Shown here: positions 22,901 to 37,100 of the stretch, piece by piece | Layout: each line of letters opens with the position of its first letter | Numbering within the stretch: the first letter of the stretch is position 1 | Assembly (NCBI RefSeq): GCF_910592395.1 | Contig: NC_088313.1 | Coordinates: 4,402,501 to 4,466,500 of the forward strand | Reading direction: 5' to 3' | DNA: 64,000 nucleotides | From: Lineus longissimus | Lineage: Eukaryota; Nemertea; Pilidiophora; Heteronemertea; Lineidae | The notes under the pieces: model-generated | What the model saw: the letters and a program-made list of their open reading frames with translations, nothing else | Told to the model about the DNA's origin: nothing | Database searches by the model: none | Position numbers and translations under genes: made by a program

Positions 22901-25290
22901 ATGAAATAACTTAAGATCGGTCTACTGCCGCCCATGGAGAAAATGCATCCTTTTTTTGTTAATGATGTGAGTTGTCTGAGGTTCTAGAATGTCTATTTCA
23001 TAAATCTCTGGTACTTCCATAAGGCGCTCTCTCAGCTGGTATCAAAACAAACAACATCTTCAACAGGTGTTGTTATTAAAATGGGATGTTTTGACCGTCC
23101 GCTCAAAAACACTAAGATATCCGCTTCACCCACGCAATATCAAATAGCCCACGATTGATATTATTTACATGTAATTTTGGGCCGTGTTGCATGCGTCTCT
23201 TTATCGAAAGTACTGAGATTGGCCCTGATCAGCTACAGCGGTCGGCGTAGGTTGTCAGATGACCTATCAACCGGGTTACATAGTAACCATAATCTCAGTA
23301 ACCTAGCTGTTCACCGATGTCAAAGACCATCATCTTCATGCAAAAACATTACAACGCCAAACGCGGCTTAGCACTCCTTTATGCTGTTTATCAAAGTTAA
23401 TCCAGCTGGTAACCTAACAGATGCAGCAGCGCGGCGCTCTTTTGACAGTTAGTGCAACATTAATACAGCAAAAATAGCCAATTGAATGTATGGATGGAAT
23501 TAACTCTGTGACCTGTAAAACTAACCGTTCTTGTTGAGGTATGCTGCAGAAGATGAAAGGAGAACGAAAAATAGAAACGCGTTCTATCGGAGATAAATAA
23601 AAAGAATTCGATCTCCTCAAATCGATATTGGCAACGACAAACCGATTATTAGCATCTAAAAGTCGCGATCAAGCACCGCTGCTTCGCACACAGATATCTC
23701 TCACGATTACGGTGCACCAGATAGAAATCGTGCTTTATTAAATATATTATCCGTTTCCCCGAGGGTTCCCGAATGACAGAATTTGTCACTGACGTGTTAA
23801 ATTGATGAAGGATTTATTAATTGATTCCATTGAAATTACTGATGATACATTGGATCCAAGGTACCTATCGCAAGGAGCCGTGAGTTATGAAGATGGCACG
23901 GCCTTTTGGGTACGACCAACCGGAATAATCGCTTCTAAGCAAAGGAAAATATAATTGCTTTAGAATCCGTTGCGTTATTGAAAACGACGAAATGCGGCGG
24001 GGGTTTTTACCGCAGAAAACGTTCTGACATAGGTTTTAATACGCAGGAGTTTTCATTTGCCATTTACTAATCTAGAAAAAAAATTACCGATAAAACTTCA
24101 AAGAACTGATGCACGATATGAAATTTATAAAACGCTTATAATTTTCGGTAACTGTGCTTCGGTTTATAAGATATCTTGCTCTATGTTCAACATTTTGAAT
24201 ATTAAGCGCCTTGTGATTTTTCTTTAATTGGCACAGTAAGCGAGTTCCGCATACGACGTTCGCATCTCGATAATAGAAATAAATCTCATAAGCGTAATTA
24301 TGTGTTTACTTTTTTTGGACATCATATAACTCCAGCAAGAAGTGCAGTGTTTACCACTTTAGTTTTCGAGAATTCGCGAAATATGCTATATTTGGGGGAA
24401 AAAACAGTATCATAGCATATATATCTTTTGGTAAATAGGCCTATGTTTGTTTTTTATTTAACCTTGCTCTTTGCAGCTTAAATGCCATTTCTTCTAGCCA
24501 TAAACCTGAATCAATATAGGGATAAAACTTTTTAAAATAATGAGTGGCGGGCATTGGTAATTATTTAGAAAGTGTTTTATGAGTAACTTTTACTCATACT
24601 TTTTTATAGTTTCGATGCTCTTGGAGTATTCTGACTGCCCCGTCATTAGAGAAATGAAGGTACTAGTTACTAGATACGAAATGTCAGCATGATAAGGCAT
24701 CAATAAACTTATCTGATTTAACTTGCTTTCTTTACGACAGTTGCTTGAGTCGGCTTGAAAATAATTTTCTCGTTGCCTGTCACCATTGTCTCAAGCGCTC
24801 TGCCAGGTCCACATTTTTTTAAATTATGTTCAAGTAGAAATCCATATGCCGCCCCCTCAAAACAAACCATTCGTTCTCTATGTGGTTTCATTCTTGACAG
24901 CTAGAATCACCCTCCACTTGATCGATCAGGAATTAAAGACTTTCATGTCTGTAATTGAAGCTTTTAGAATTTTGATTACCACTAAGTAACCAACAGAAAC
25001 AACAAACTCCGATGGCAGTGAGACCTGATTTTGAAGAATTGCTTGAAGATTTCCTAGCTGGGCGGTAAATGATCACCAGGCCTGTTACAAGCAGGTATAG
25101 ACCAATAACGTTGTAAGTTATTGAGCATATTGCAGTAATACATAGCGGCGGCGGTTTCCTGTATTTCCTATGATCTAAAATATCGGCTCAAATTTCCAAG
25201 CAGGTTTTTAATCAATCTTCCAGCCACAACGGAAAAAGATTTATATTCAAATGTCCAAACAACTGGCAATACCAATTGGGTTAAAAGAAG
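19994..25290. other. Long non-coding stretch
   Basis: No gene is recognised. Frames are all under about 75 codons. A short GACC run lies at 22872-22889. The region 21470-21560 reads as a possible decayed coding fragment (plus strand, LVQHFREAGFTAHKHG) but matches no family I can name. Confidence 0.45.
22872..22889 (+). repeat. GACC microsatellite
   Basis: CGGACCGACCGACCGACC: four GACC units in tandem. Confidence 0.85.
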
Positions 25291-26130
25291 CTCTTAGTAA
25301 TGTTGCTGAATTAAAACTACGATAGCTAAAGATGCAGGAGTGTCACCGTGACCAACCTTTTCATTGACAATTTTCGCAGGAGAAAATAGAGAGATTGAAA
25401 CAATATAGGGCATCCGATCCTGAGCGCCTCCTGTATGAACTTGCTGAACATGGCTAAGGCGTCCCAGGTGAACCACTGAAAGCAATTTCTGATGCAGCCA
25501 ACGACAAATCCGTAAATCAAACAGCCCAAATTTCCGTTGGACGGAACGGTCATGTCTGTATCGGCTCAACCAGATTACTTGTCAAACCACCCTCTTCCAT
25601 CATTTCTATATAGCAGAACCAGTGGAGCAGATAGAACCCTATGATATTCCTCCCCAATAACTGGACAAGCAATACTGAAGGAGTAAGGTAATACTGTTAT
25701 CATTTGTCTTGGTATTTGTCAATCCATGTGGGGCGGACAATGCAAGGGCGGCGGTAGGTTCTCTACAGCGTATGGGGAATTCACCTGACCATGGGTCTAT
25801 AGTAAGAATGTTTCAAGAGGTTATCCAAACGAACTGAAACGTCTTCGTTTCTACTCAAGGCTTGCAGGAACTGAAAATTATCAATCAGGCTGGCAGATGA
25901 CCACGCATGGATCGTTCAAAGGGACCTTGGCAGACCTTATACACAAAGACAGCCTCAATTTCAGAGTAATCATTATGCCTGGCATCTTCGCCGATACATT
26001 GGCCCTTTTCCATGCAATTGTGCTATTTCACAGCGAAGGAATATTCCACAAGATACTGCCATGCGTAAACAGCCTGAGCATTACTGTCGTCAATGTCGTT
26101 CTCACATTCTTTCCTAAATAGCCTCTCACA
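25291..26130. other. Two unassigned open frames on opposite strands
   Basis: On the minus strand, 25294-25569 (91 codons) and an overlapping shifted frame 25326-25553 are open. On the plus strand, 25897-26121 (74 codons) encodes a hydrophobic stretch (LALFHAIVLFHSEGIF). None matches a family I recognise, and overlap on both strands suggests chance. I do not call a gene. Confidence 0.3.
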
Positions 26131-29100
26131 GCAGATGATACTCATAGTTGATATGATAAGCAGAGGGAATAATTACATACTCTCTGCTAAGACTAAGAAA
26201 AGTATGTAATTTACGTTAACCCCGGTCACGTAATCTTTCCTTCAGCTAAATCAGCAAAGCCATCACAGAGTGATTGATTGATGGAGCCATGCAATTATTT
26301 ATTTCCGAACGAACTTCATTCCAAATAACAGTCATGTCGGTCACGTTTTCATTTAAGACAACGTAAACCTCACTTTTTAACGATTGTTGCGCCACGCGAA
26401 AGGTTTTATTTTGCTCAAAGGTTGCAAGAATGGACTTCCCTCGAGTGCAAAATCACAATGACAGGCACTTAACGGGGATTCACTGACAAAGAATGCAATT
26501 ACCAAAGTCGTGATCTTCAAACTTTTCGCCGAGGTTCATGCGATTGTGGGTTTTTTTGTTTTTTTTCCTCTTCAAATCATGACTTCGATTATTGGTAGCA
26601 CGGTGAAGATGAGAATTTTTTCGCCGGTTTTCTTCATAATGACACGAACCAAATCGATCATCACAGTTTTTAAAGAAACCATCTCATCATCTTCTCGTTT
26701 AATTGAAGCATTGAAGTTCTCTGAATACTTGTCGTGGCAATAAATAGAATTGAAAAAATAGAAAAGTAGCTGCTGTAGTGAATATCCGTTAAATTGACAC
26801 TGTTAATTTGGAACAAATTATTTATGTCACATAACTAAGAGGCGACGTAAGGGAGAGTTAGTAGCAGATGCATCGTGATTGCCACCATGATAACTCACGG
26901 TAAATACTACAACTTCGATTATTTGGTAAAAAGGATGTAGATCAGAGGTCATACTCAAAAACCTCTGATAACAAGGAGAAGTCAAAAGTGTAATGTTTCA
27001 AACACTAAGTTACAAAAACACGGCTTTAGCAGAAATGACTATCACGTTCACGGACCTGTTACACGTTCTTCTTTCATTGTAACGTGTTGAAATGCAAGAG
27101 ATACATCATCAATCATCGATTTAACAGCTTTCGACTGAAGACTAAAAGCAATTTTGACAACATCTAATCTTATGATTGTTTTTGTTTTGTACCTTGGAGT
27201 ATTCTCCTGAGGGGTATTGTTATTTCAACCAGAACAAACAGGCTGAACATAGTGTACAATCAAAGTACACAAAACACTGATCAACTAAATATCTTACACG
27301 TGAAACCCAATACAGCTTGTTGCTGTCATGGCACAAGGCGCATTTATACAATTTGAACAGAACTTAGCGAAAGAGTCTGTAAGCCGAACCAAAGCCATTT
27401 TGCCAGTGGTTGAAATAAGAGAAATTTTCGGAAGTGAAGAAAAGGCCGTAAACCGGATCCACGAGGTCAGTTACAAAAGGACGTAACCGGTTGTTGATTT
27501 GAACAACGACAACAGGAAACCCATGGACACAATGATGAGATAAGCATTGATGAAAAATGATACTTCACCGTAAAACATAGTCATTTCCGCCTTTTCCGTA
27601 AATGAAGGTCATCTCAGTTATGGGTTTCATCAGTAATGGATTATTTCATATTATCTATTTGATCGAAACATTGCCAATGCAGTCTATTCATAATTTAGTA
27701 CAGATCACTTGTCCAAAGATTGTTGCAACACTTATCATAGCAATTAGAATTTCAATATAAAATGCAAGTTGACAGTAATTGTTTGTAAGGAAATTCGAAT
27801 TCATCAACAGTGAACCTCCTTTCGGATCGACAGCGTACATGCGACTCGGGGTATTTTTTAAATGTCACCATTAGTCCTTGGTTGAGCACTAACCCAATTG
27901 TTGAAGTGACTCTCCGGCCAAAGGCAAGATGTCAACAAACCTTTTCTGATTGCATTTCATCCTCAGAGTACATGCCTCACATCCCGGGAAATTCTAGCGT
28001 TATTACACCTCTTGGTTGCTGGTAGTCTCAGTACAAAGTTCCTTGAATCAAATTTTCACCAGTAGAGAAAAAAGACTCACAATGAAATTGAAACCGTCTC
28101 GAACAAATTCTCAATGAAATTTCATTACCTCGAAATTGAAGATTTACAAAAACGAGTCGAAAACACAATTACTCGATTGTCGTGTTTCTGGAATGCTGGA
28201 AATCTCGCTGGAAGTTTCGTCAAAATTGATATTTTTCTATCTAGATGCTCTTGTGGCATTTTTTCCTGTTGCCACTTAAGTTCTCATGTTAGGTGATTCT
28301 ACAGGCGTCTTTGCCAGTTGCTTAAACTTGCTGGAAAGACAATGAAAGAGAGTGAAAATAAAGTGGATGTGAAAATAAAACAACTGCAACGATCTTTTCA
28401 AGAGAGTGAAAATAAAGGCAGAGGTGAAAGACAGCAGCAGATACCAAATGATACAGTTCGAATGTTACACAGGGTGACAATAACAGGGACGTTGACAGAC
28501 AACCGATAATCCACAAGACCAAAACATTAGGGCTCAGCTGAACTCAAAAAAACTCCACGATCCCTTTAGAGTTTATTCAAACAGTAAAGCGTTTGAGAGT
28601 TTCCTTCCATCGGGTTCAGAAACACACAGGGGAACCTTTTTTAACACCATATATCCTCTCCGAATAATGATGTTGATGTTGTCTTCTGCTACTGGTGACT
28701 GTCCTTTGCGCTTTTTATAGAACCTCTAGACATCTCCACAAACACCTTTGGGAGCAAGGCAGTCATTTCCAAAGACATCGGCAAAGACCATCGGGTTTAA
28801 TTTGGTATCCCATGCTCTCAGTGTTCATGGATAACCACTTTGTGTTACCTATTTTAAAAAAACCGCGTCATCAATCCATCATCCACTTAACTTCCTTCAG
28901 TATGAAGTTTGAACAGGATCAACATGACTAGGTAAAACTTGAACCATCAATACCTGGCAAAAACCGTTATTAGCGAGACTTTTAAAAGTTTTTGGTGCCT
29001 GGTTAGAAGGTACAATTCATTAAAGTTGTTATCTTTCATGTGTACATGTACCTCCCTTCCAGAATCCGCGACGATGTGAAAAATATCGAACTTCAAACGT

Positions 29101-32100
29101 GGTGGTGTTGGCTGCCTCATATCGCATTTCAGAGTTTTTGTATGCATGTTACATACTTATTATCCGCAACAGCAGCAAATAACCCCCAAATTTCAAATCT
29201 GAGAGTAGACGAGACGTACTTTCATATTTTGTAGTCCCAAGTATAGTAGTTTAACTTTTCGATAAGTGATTAATGACATACACGTGAACTTTAAGAGTAC
29301 CCCTCGGTACATAAAACAAAAATCATTAACCGGTGCAGTATTTTAATGGCTTTCCAAAGGTGAATGATTGTGAAGAAATCAGCCTCATTTGACAAATTGA
29401 TTTGAAATCAAAAACAATTCATTGAAAGCAGTTTATGTGTTTTCTTCGAAGGCTGGTGATTCGCGACAACGTTACCAATTCCAATTGTTCACCCATGACC
29501 AAGTATGCTTGAAATCTATGTTATGACTCTTTAATTACCTTGCGAATAATCGGGTTGAGATTACCATCATAACTGATGTCAATAGATACATTAATTGAGT
29601 GGTCAGCATGAGCTATGGCCCATAAACCACTAGCTTCACTGATTTTATGTAGTTTCTCGTCTTCATTAAGCGATTCAGAGTCAGCATGAGATTGTAGGCA
29701 GCCGATTTAAAACTGTTGTTTGGTGAACACTGAAGCAATAAAACGCACGCGAGAGTCCTCCGGTTTGAAGAGGCCGACTATGATACAAGATATTTTCTTC
29801 TCGAGTTGAAAATCCCGAAAAAATAGCCTTCCTTTATTTGATGAGTGTACCATTCGACTCGACTCGATCTTCACGGGGAAGAGGTTGAAGAGCATGGCGT
29901 GATAAGACAATTACTTAGAGCAACTACATGATATTGATAAGTAGTCCCAACTAGGAAGGTTCGTCTAGGTGAAACATGATGTTCCCTGAGAAAACACCGA
30001 TCTCTGTTACTTTACCGTTTAGAAAAGCTAAGCTGTTTGCAATATGTACAACTTACTCTTCCCTCGAGCTACGTGCTGAATCAGGTATGTACAATTAACT
30101 TTGCTTTGGAAAGAAATAACAAGGATACTACTATGGATATGCCAGAGTCGGGATAAAGAGGACAAAAGTCTAGAAATAGGCAAACAGTACGTCAGCTGTT
30201 AAAGACACCGAATGCTTATGTCGGATGACAGTTTCCAACAATCTGGCCTTTTTTGGAAGTCCATTGTCAAAATCAAACATTTATAGGATCCAGAATCATA
30301 TGACTGTCCCCGAAGGCAATATTATGAAGGTATTGACATCATGTGATGTATCGGAAGTGAACAAAGTTACAAATTGTCTTTGCGCCAGCTATTCGATAAA
30401 TGTAATCACATTTCTGTTGCCAGTTGTAGTAGTCCACTTCCAACTCCCGCTCGACCTCACAAATATAATTATTATTGTGAAGGTTTCCCAACGACAAAAT
30501 TGGGATTGTCATCTGGTGTTATTCAACTTCCACCCCTCCAACCAGACAAACATGATAATGACAGGAAATGTAAGGGATGACAAAATTGCGCCGGAAATAT
30601 CCTCTAGAAACCTCTGAGATTTCAATAAACAGACGATTCAATCACAGATGTCGCGGTATATTTTTCAAGGGAAAAAATAATGTCTGTCTATCCCGATTTA
30701 TCATCGAAGATGCAGTGTCTTTTTTGAGGAGGAAAAAGTTAATTCCGATTAGGCTGTAGTCATTTTATATCCTTGGAAAACAAATCGTTGACAAAAATAC
30801 CTTTGAAACTACGTTCTGCATTCAAAACGACAAGACCCAAAATATTTTTCTTATATTTCTACAGAATACTATCGATTTGATGACTTTGCGTTTCAGTCTT
30901 TTTTAAGTATCCTACTTCACAGCAAACTGATTTGCCGACAAGACTGAATATTGATGGGCATTTTTTATACCGAAACAAAATATTAAACAAACCAGATAGG
31001 GTTTCGTGCGAATATGATATTTTTCGAAGGCAATAGAGAAATAAATGACCCACAAGACAGGGAATTTGGGTTTTTTCGATCAAATGCAAATACAAGAAGA
31101 TAGAAAACTAACGAGTGTTAAAGGAAAACGATATACAGGTGACAGGTCGACCTGATTATAAGTTACACGGCGAAACGTCAATATGTGTCCGCATTATCTC
31201 GTCCATGAAGTAAAGGAAATTTTTCATGACGGTACAGAAGAAAACGTATAGTGACCAAAAATAGTTGCAGCATCATTCAACGCGGTACATTGCAGATTCT
31301 AGTTTAAAACTTATTGCCACATCAAGATTTAGCACTTCATTAATTGGCATACCTCATTATTCTAATTATCTTCTTCTTCGGAGTATTTTATTTTATTGTA
31401 AACTACATTTATATAAAAGAAGATATTTTTTACTGTTGTTTATTGCAACTTTCTTTAGAACGTGCTTTTCCGCCATTTACCTCGCTATGGTGGATGTCAT
31501 TCATGAAAAATAAACATAAACTCCAAACAGCAGAGATGCATCGGCTTTCTCTGAAACACGTGCCTTATAATAGTTAAAACGGAATTCTGTCTTGGATCAA
31601 ACAACGTTTTTCATCTCGATCAACATGTTTGGGATGGCATCAATACCCTTTGTAAAATACCAAAACACGCTGCAGAATACGGAAATTGCTTTGATCAAAG
31701 ATTTCGAACTTCTTTCCTCTATCCATATCACTTCAAGATCTTAATTAACCGTAAAATAAAATCACATGAGGCAGCGACGAAACCAAGGACTCAGAGCGAA
31801 TTGATTTGCACACGCATGACAGTATATTCTAAGTATCAAACGGTGTACGGTAAAAACACTTAAAGTTTGACGAGGGAGGGTTCAATTGGTTATCTGGGTG
31901 ACTGATATGCAGAGTTATTTGGTCTTGTTTGACATGGTGTAAAAAATAGTCCTCGCCAATGAGAGACTAATAGCGCCAATGTAATGTGAAATAGAAGAAA
32001 CCCCTGTCTCCTATATTCGTGTTACTTATGTTGAAATAACGTAAGCCAACACTGGTAGTTCTATATCACAAATAATTTCCAGCATTATTCTACCACACCC

Positions 32101-33254
32101 TAGATGTTCGATATCCAGTTCTTTCATGACATGAAGATGTACTTCAGTGGCAACGTTGGGTCAGGCTATAAGGTACATTTCAACATTTCTGCAGAGCCCG
32201 AAACGCAATCTTAATACACCTACAGGAATACTGCAGGTTATTATTGGTGCGCTCATGTCTCTCGTGAAAATGGTGAAAGGACCATGAAGGTGTGATAAAT
32301 TTGTCATAAAATGTCAAGAAATTACGATTTTCCGAGATGAGACACAAAAAGTAAATGATTCGTCACCAGTTATTCCAGTACTATCGCTGCCTGAGGAGCT
32401 CACACTATTCAAGATATCAAACACTTGAAAAGCAGCGTTTTTCGAAATCTTGTTTTATCATCTTTAGGGGGGGGGCTACTTTCTTCTCGCAATAACAAAA
32501 CAAAACCGATAAACTAATTGAGTGACAATCGGTTGAACCTTTGAAAACATAGAGAAAATTATTATATCAGTAACCATAAAGAGATAATGAACATGTAAGT
32601 AGCCTACATATTTTGCATGGTGCTACATACAACATTCGGGAAATAAAAACAAGTTGTTCATTGAGTTGCAATGCGTCTGCAGAATGTGGTTGGCAGGCAT
32701 TTCTTCAAGACTTGGCATATTACGATGACAAAAATCAGAAGTGGTCTGGATGCTTCTCTTTTTCTGTGCCAATCTCATTCCAAGTACACCTGCAGCGAGA
32801 ACAACGTAACAAAAAAAATTGAAAAATCCATTTCGTATGTAATGGCTTTAGAGTTAGAAATCAAATGACAGCTGTATATAGCTTGGACTTTCTTCTTTTC
32901 CCTGTAGAATTCTCCCTTGAATTAAACATGCAGCAGAGCATTAAGCTGCATCTCCGAATTGTCAGCTCCTGATAGGTTAATGAAGAAAAATGAGCGTATC
33001 ATGACGCTGATGATCAGTGGTGAGCTTGATGCACTGGTCCTGCACAGAACCATAACAGTTCCCAATCCCCTTGACTAATCTCAGGCCATGCCGAAAACTT
33101 TCCTAGATCTCCGAGTTGAACATTCAAAAGGCAGGGCATGACAAGTGTCATGAAAGCAGTTCGTTGTAGAAACTACCTTCATGAAGGTAAATGAAACCGG
33201 GTAGTAAACTGACAAAGGCACAGTCATCGCATAGTACATCAAGTTATTTGTAGA
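26131..33254. other. Long non-coding stretch
   Basis: No gene is recognised. A hairpin lies at 26169-26209. Plus frames at 28114-28296 and 28318-28509 contain heptad-like, lysine- and glutamate-rich segments and a repeated GAGAGTGAAAATAAAG (28349 and 28403). These may be a decayed coiled-coil exon or simply purine-rich DNA. The 130-codon frame at 30225-30617 overlaps a shifted frame at 30374-30580 and shows no domain. A run of nine G's occurs near 32467. Confidence 0.4.
26169..26209. other. Hairpin with 11-bp arms
   Basis: AATTACATACT pairs exactly with AGTATGTAATT around a 19-base loop. It is isolated, with no poly-T tail or neighbouring gene that would give it a role. Confidence 0.6.
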
Positions 33255-36200
33255 ATGATACTTAGGAAGCATCTATCATTCCGTACGCCAGTTTTCTTAA
33301 CGAAGAAAAATTGGTTAATAATGATGTTGCATGCGGTGAACTCAGTCGAGGATCATTCTACCCTGGCTCTTCCATCAGTCATTCCCATGCAACCATCACG
33401 TTTGCCATCTTTGTTAACAGTTGCCCTTAGTCACTTTAGTCACCGGGTGACTACTGTTCAGTGTTACGGCAATCAACAGAGGGAATGGTAGAAGTGTCTA
33501 ACAAATGTTATGCATCCTCCATGAAAATAGATTAACCACTGATTTATTGCTCTCGACAAGAGGTTTTAACTAGGAGTCCATTCAAAGAGCATCTCCCGTA
33601 GCTTTCACTGGTAGCCCATCAATCAGTCTTTCTCATGCAACCATACATTTCCCATACATGTATTTTTAAATGGATGCGCTTGGCGCACTCTGATGTATTG
33701 CTTTATAATATTCCGTGTACTGTCAATCAATGGGGAATGGTACAGGCGCCAACAACTCCTACATTTCCTTCAGATTGGCTACGAACATCAGGTAAAAATA
33801 ATTGAACTACTGGCCTGCATTGTTGTTGAGAGAAATCGTACTGAGAATGAAACGGCTGTCGTTCCACCTATGAAATTCCATTAGATGGACATGCCATCAT
33901 CAGAGAGGTAAAGATAACATCAGTGAGAGATTCTAACACATCCACCCCCGTACACAACAAAGATGGATGTTTTCACTTGATACATTTAAAAAGTTTTATC
34001 ACTGATTAGCGAATGATGCTCCGTAACTCCATAGCAAGATAATGCTGCATCTCTACAGATGGCAAAGAAATTATTCAATAGACGTGTCTGAATGATATCG
34101 ATGTAGACTGATAAAAGCCAGGAGGATACTCTAAAGATATGTTCGGCGACGGAATCAGTTAAGGCTTGCCCTTTTTAATTCTACTTCATTTAGATTTGGT
34201 CATTTAGCGAAAGTTATGTCAACTCCGTGGTTACATCATGCAAATAACTCATTTCAGCTTCCTTCGTCATGTTCGTGATGAATCAAAAGATTTAAAAGAG
34301 TTAGATGCAGAATGAAAAATGTCAAGACATCCTTTAAAAAAATGTACTGCTGAATGATCTGTTCCTGTTCATGGTTCACGGATGTCGACAAAACCAATGC
34401 GCTTTACCAATCGATGCGTACAAGATGTTCCCGAGATCAAATAATAGAGACACAAAGCCGGGGGAAACCGACAAACAAGATGAATGAGAGTATCAGCAAC
34501 TCGGTTTGAAACGATTACGAATGAGTCCCCCTGGCTGTCTGTACTAACCTACTACTAGATTGTACCCCAGCCAGAGGCGGATGCACTGACTGGTCAAGGG
34601 ATCAAGCTAAACATGGGTTATCAGGTATAGAACCCATCGATATTGGTTGGTTCTAGGAATGATAAAGCAGTTCTATCCTATCTGCAGTTGTTCTTCATGC
34701 GTTATCTTGACGAATGAAAGTAACTTAGCCTCATGGAAGTTGCAGTGTTGATCAGGAAATTAATAATATCAGAAATCACGGATGAACATGTTGCACTACA
34801 CCAATGCAGAAATGAAGTACGTATATAGCATTTTTGTAGATCAACCATGTTGTTATTACATGCATTTGTACTTTCTTTCCGACATTAAAGGCCATAACTC
34901 CAGGTATTTTGCCATTTTCTGCTGTAAGACGATTTCAAAAGTGTACCTAACACTTTATAAAATACAGAAAACCCAATGCAATTAGCTCCATCCATTTTGA
35001 AGATATAGCCATTTATGTGTTTGATCAAACTTGATTTAATGCGGAGCTTTAAGTCTACTCTTTGAGGATCTGTCCATGTCATGCAATCATAAAAGCAGGA
35101 GTCGTGGCCTTTAAGAGAGTGCAGCCATTGCTACGTTGAGTCACTGGAATAATATCAACGCAGTCGTCAAATATCATGATCTTGTGGTAATCGTTATGCA
35201 TTGAGGACAGATAAGTATACCATATCCATGTGAAGACGAAAAAATAAATCGATCAAGGATTTGGTTTTGGGTAGCCAAGCAGTCGCACTGATTGGCTCTA
35301 TCGTGACTCAAGCAGTATCAAAGCCATTGACACTCCTTCCAAGTTAATAAGGTATTGGTTATCGTGTCTGGGACAAGTGAGAAAAAAATACCCAAGCCCA
35401 TTAATATGGAGACAGCATTTCTGCCTATGGGCAACGTCTACACACATCGATACTGATCTCCAGCAGTCAAAGCCTTGTAATTACGCGAATAAGCGAGGCA
35501 TTGGTGTTCTCCTGGCAAAGACGTTGGATGCAGTTATCAAAATCCCAACTGGTCACGCATACTATAGTTCATGAATTCATGGTGAATATTATACCGACAC
35601 GATAGTGCTAAGAAGACGTAGATACTGTCATTTCACTTAGTCTGTTCATTAGTGGCAGAGATTCAGAATAAACTACATTCAGTTGCTGACATGTCAAAAA
35701 GGGAAAGACAATTTTAACGCTACATGCAGTCAACTAATTGAAACACCCATCTTTCTGCAGGAGAAGTCGATGCCATTCTTCAACCAGCTATCACTTGGCA
35801 GGGATGTAGATGGCAACCGCGATCGTACAAGACTGAAGAACCGCAAGCTAAATGCACTGATTGGCTGTAAGGGGATTTACATTACCACCAGGGCAGGCTC
35901 ATGAAAAACAGATTTGTTGAGACATGAGAGGTGCTCTCCCATTCCTTGGCATCATCGATCTTCACTCGGTGAAATATATACGCAAAGGTAGATTTGTAAG
36001 TCAATGTTGATTACTAGATCGCTAAACTATTACTAATCGCCACAGTGCTTCTTTCAATCCGCTCATTTGAAACAACTCTTTGTGGACGGTGAGGGAGTGG
36101 ATTTCATCAAAGACTGAACGTAACCTCAAGGTGGGCATCTGAAGACAATTCATACTTCAGTAGAAACAATATCCCTCTGCCCATCTGCTCTATATTGCCA

Positions 36201-37100
36201 ATTGAACATTTTTTAATGGACACTTGCTAATTTGCGGACAAAGCACCGCCCCTGCATTGCAAACTACCAGCAGTAGAGTATGCAGTAGATGCTGAAACTT
36301 CATGATAGCCAGTCGATGACATATCAAACACATATTCGACTAACCTGCAATGGTGTAATAACAACTAGTACAAACCTAAGGATTTCTTGCATTTGAACTT
36401 GTGTAATGAGGTGCGTAATATGGGCAGGTGTATGCAAAAGCAATTTCAATCAGGACTCATCTAAATTATTTCTATATTCAAACAAAAACGGCTGAATACA
36501 AGAAGACAGTCATTCAAATATTCGACCGAATTTTATGATAGGGCAATAACATGAAACACAAGCGAGAATTTAGTGCTCTATAAAATGCTTACTTCTTTCA
36601 CTTCCTGAGCAGGTGGACCTTATCAGGTGAAAAAACGCGCTGACCACACATTAAATGCATTAATCGACACCGGGAAATCCAAGTATGATTCCATGATATT
36701 TCCCTTAAGTGCTGGCAATCGCCACTCTAATGTATACACATAAGCTTCTCGAGTTGCTTTCGACGGACGGGGATCACACGAATCGCTTTGAACATGCCAC
36801 TCTGTCATGGCCAGTTACCTTGATCAAAGCGGATCGTGGTTTCGCTTTTCATATTCTTGACCTTGGAGATCTTCAGACGATTTATTGCTGAATTAATAAT
36901 AGACCACATGTTCGTGATGATGTAGCAGATAAGACTGGTGCAGTTCCGTTCACCGACTTCATGAACTGGTGCTGCATTTATGATGAAGGAGTGAGGTGCA
37001 TAACTGATCAGATTGACTTAATACTCCTGATGTTTAAACTATTGCAGCAGGGAATATTATCGATATGTTTATCTTGAGAGGGCAAATTGCCAGTCAAGAG
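33255..37100. repeat. Region with degenerate internal repeats
   Basis: Segments near 33376-33495 and 33618-33752 share TCTCATGCAACCAT or CCCATGCAACCAT, TACTGTTCA or TACTGTCAA, AATCAA, and GGGAATGGTA in the same order, about 240 bp apart. GCACTGATTGGCT recurs at about 35286 and 35852, and CAGT-CAAAGCC blocks recur near 35310 and 35464. This suggests old, heavily diverged duplications. No reading frame exceeds about 78 codons and I name no gene. Confidence 0.4.
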
